Of a stretch of DNA of 6,467 nucleotides, positions 5,713 to 6,467 are shown piece after piece. Below the pieces are notes generated by a model. The model did no database searches. It was not told the origin of the DNA and saw only the letters and a program-made list of their open reading frames with translations. The stretch lies in contig CANLED010000119.1 in assembly GCA_947489175.1 (NCBI GenBank), forward strand, positions 1-6,467. The letters are read 5' to 3'. The number at the start of each line of letters is the position of its first letter. Positions within the stretch are counted from its first letter, which is position 1. The stretch comes from Chitinophagaceae bacterium. GTDB lineage: Bacteria; Bacteroidota; Bacteroidia; Chitinophagales; Chitinophagaceae. Made by a program: the position numbers and the translations under genes.

Positions 5713-6467
5713 CTATTGCTGCGCAATTCTGTTTTTAAGTCCCCCCGATTGTAAAATAATTGAAAACAATAACACGGCAATTGCACCAATAGCGTTAAGC
5801 CAAAGCCATCCAATATCTGTAAAAAAGTACATCGACAATACAACAACTTCCCCTGCTATGGCACCATAAAACACGGCTTTCCCCCCTACCGATTTTACAT
5901 AAAATGCAACCAAGAAAATACCAAGGATAACACCATAAAACCAAGACCCAAGCACGTTAACAGCTTCAATTAGACTCCCCATGCCAGTAGCGAATTGTGC
6001 AAATACAACACAAAATAATCCCCATAAAAAAGTGTATTTCTTTGAAAGAATAAATTCTTGCTTATCAGAAAGATTGGGATTGATAAATGGACGATGGAAG
6101 TCAATCAATGATGATGAGGATAATGAATTCAATGCAGCTGAAATACTTCCCCAAGCAGCTAGAAAAATAACGGCTATCAATAACCCAATTAACCCATGGG
6201 GCATGTGGTCCATCACAAATCGAATAAAAATATAATTAGTATCAGAACTTTCAACAGCAATGCCTGATGACTTAATCATACCTTTCACTTCTGTTCGCAT
6301 CTCTTCTTGTTTGGCAGCCACCTCGTCTAGTTTTGTTTTTGAAACAGCTTGGCCATTTTTCAAACAATCTGCCAGGTGTATTTTTTTCTCCTCTGCTAAT
6401 TTTATATGTTCTTCTTCCAACTCTAGTATTCGTGATTTAAATGATGTCTCTTTTAATTTATTTGTTG
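5713..6467 (-). CDS. Sodium:solute symporter, C-terminal part (5' end beyond window)
   Basis: The minus-strand frame is open from the window edge to TAG at 5713-5715: 250 residues of the C-terminal part. There is no stop before the edge, so a TTG at 6420 is only an internal leucine and not the start. The first 75 or so residues are a highly charged, helix-prone hydrophilic stretch rich in Lys and Glu. About five hydrophobic segments follow, near residues 91-115, 145-162, 165-192, 195-215 and 218-240. The segment IFLAAWGSISAALNSLSSSS leading into LIDFHRPF matches the SSS/SLC5 region that holds the conserved sodium-site serines and the D-F-(H/Y)-R-P signature. The family couples Na+ entry to uptake of sugars, amino acids or similar solutes across the inner membrane; the substrate is not evident. 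The gene converges on the tRNA pair, with no clear terminator in the 200-base gap. Confidence 0.9.
   Translation of the reverse strand, partial: TNKLKETSFKSRILELEEEHIKLAEEKKIHLADCLKNGQAVSKTKLDEVAAKQEEMRTEVKGMIKSSGIAVESSDTNYIFIRFVMDHMPHGLIGLLIAVIFLAAWGSISAALNSLSSSSLIDFHRPFINPNLSDKQEFILSKKYTFLWGLFCVVFAQFATGMGSLIEAVNVLGSWFYGVILGIFLVAFYVKSVGGKAVFYGAIAGEVVVLSMYFFTDIGWLWLNAIGAIAVLLFSIILQSGGLKNRIAQQ

Noticed and set aside
5639..6235. Plus-strand ORFs and a second minus-strand frame over the symporter
   Set aside because: The symporter frame has membrane segments and the SSS signature; the others are shadows.
1..6467. CRISPR array, insertion sequence, phage or defence genes
   Set aside because: No spaced direct repeats, terminal inverted repeats, transposase motifs or defence domains were seen in either strand.

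Overview
This AT-rich 6.5 kb window looks like ordinary chromosome from a member of the Bacteroidota. The evidence is the promoter style (TTG about 18-19 bp before TAnnTTTG, clearest in front of tRNA-Gly), little sign of Shine-Dalgarno sequences, a histidine kinase with the H-box H-Q-L-G-T-P common in this phylum, and a sodium:solute symporter with a long charged loop. No lower rank can be assigned from the sequence.

Layout. (1) Positions 1-1925, minus: most of a secreted GH20 beta-N-acetylhexosaminidase, cut at its C-terminus by the window edge. (2) 1926-2472: a long spacer with no complete gene but with short coding-like segments on the minus strand, possibly gene remnants. (3) 2473-2587, minus: tRNA-Leu(GAG) with an intrinsic terminator. 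(4) 2642-3793, minus: a two-TM sensor histidine kinase without an adjacent response regulator. (5) 3921-4952, plus: a family 2 glycosyltransferase that apparently starts at TTG, divergent from the kinase. (6) 4998-5204, plus: an unrecognised 68-residue protein with one hydrophobic segment. (7) 5273-5502, plus: tRNA-Gly(GCC), a strong hairpin terminator, then a class II tRNA of leucine type whose anticodon reads UAU. (8) 5713-6467, minus: the C-terminal part of a sodium:solute symporter, cut at its N-terminus by the window edge. The 5512-5712 spacer holds nothing I recognise.

The genes do not form one operon. GH20 (amino-sugar release) and the symporter (solute uptake) could both serve sugar scavenging, but they are 3.8 kb apart and nothing links them directly. 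The most notable item is the class II tRNA with a UAU anticodon: its body has leucine identity features, but the anticodon would read the isoleucine codon AUA, which is common in this DNA. I found no CRISPR array, insertion sequence, phage gene or defence system.
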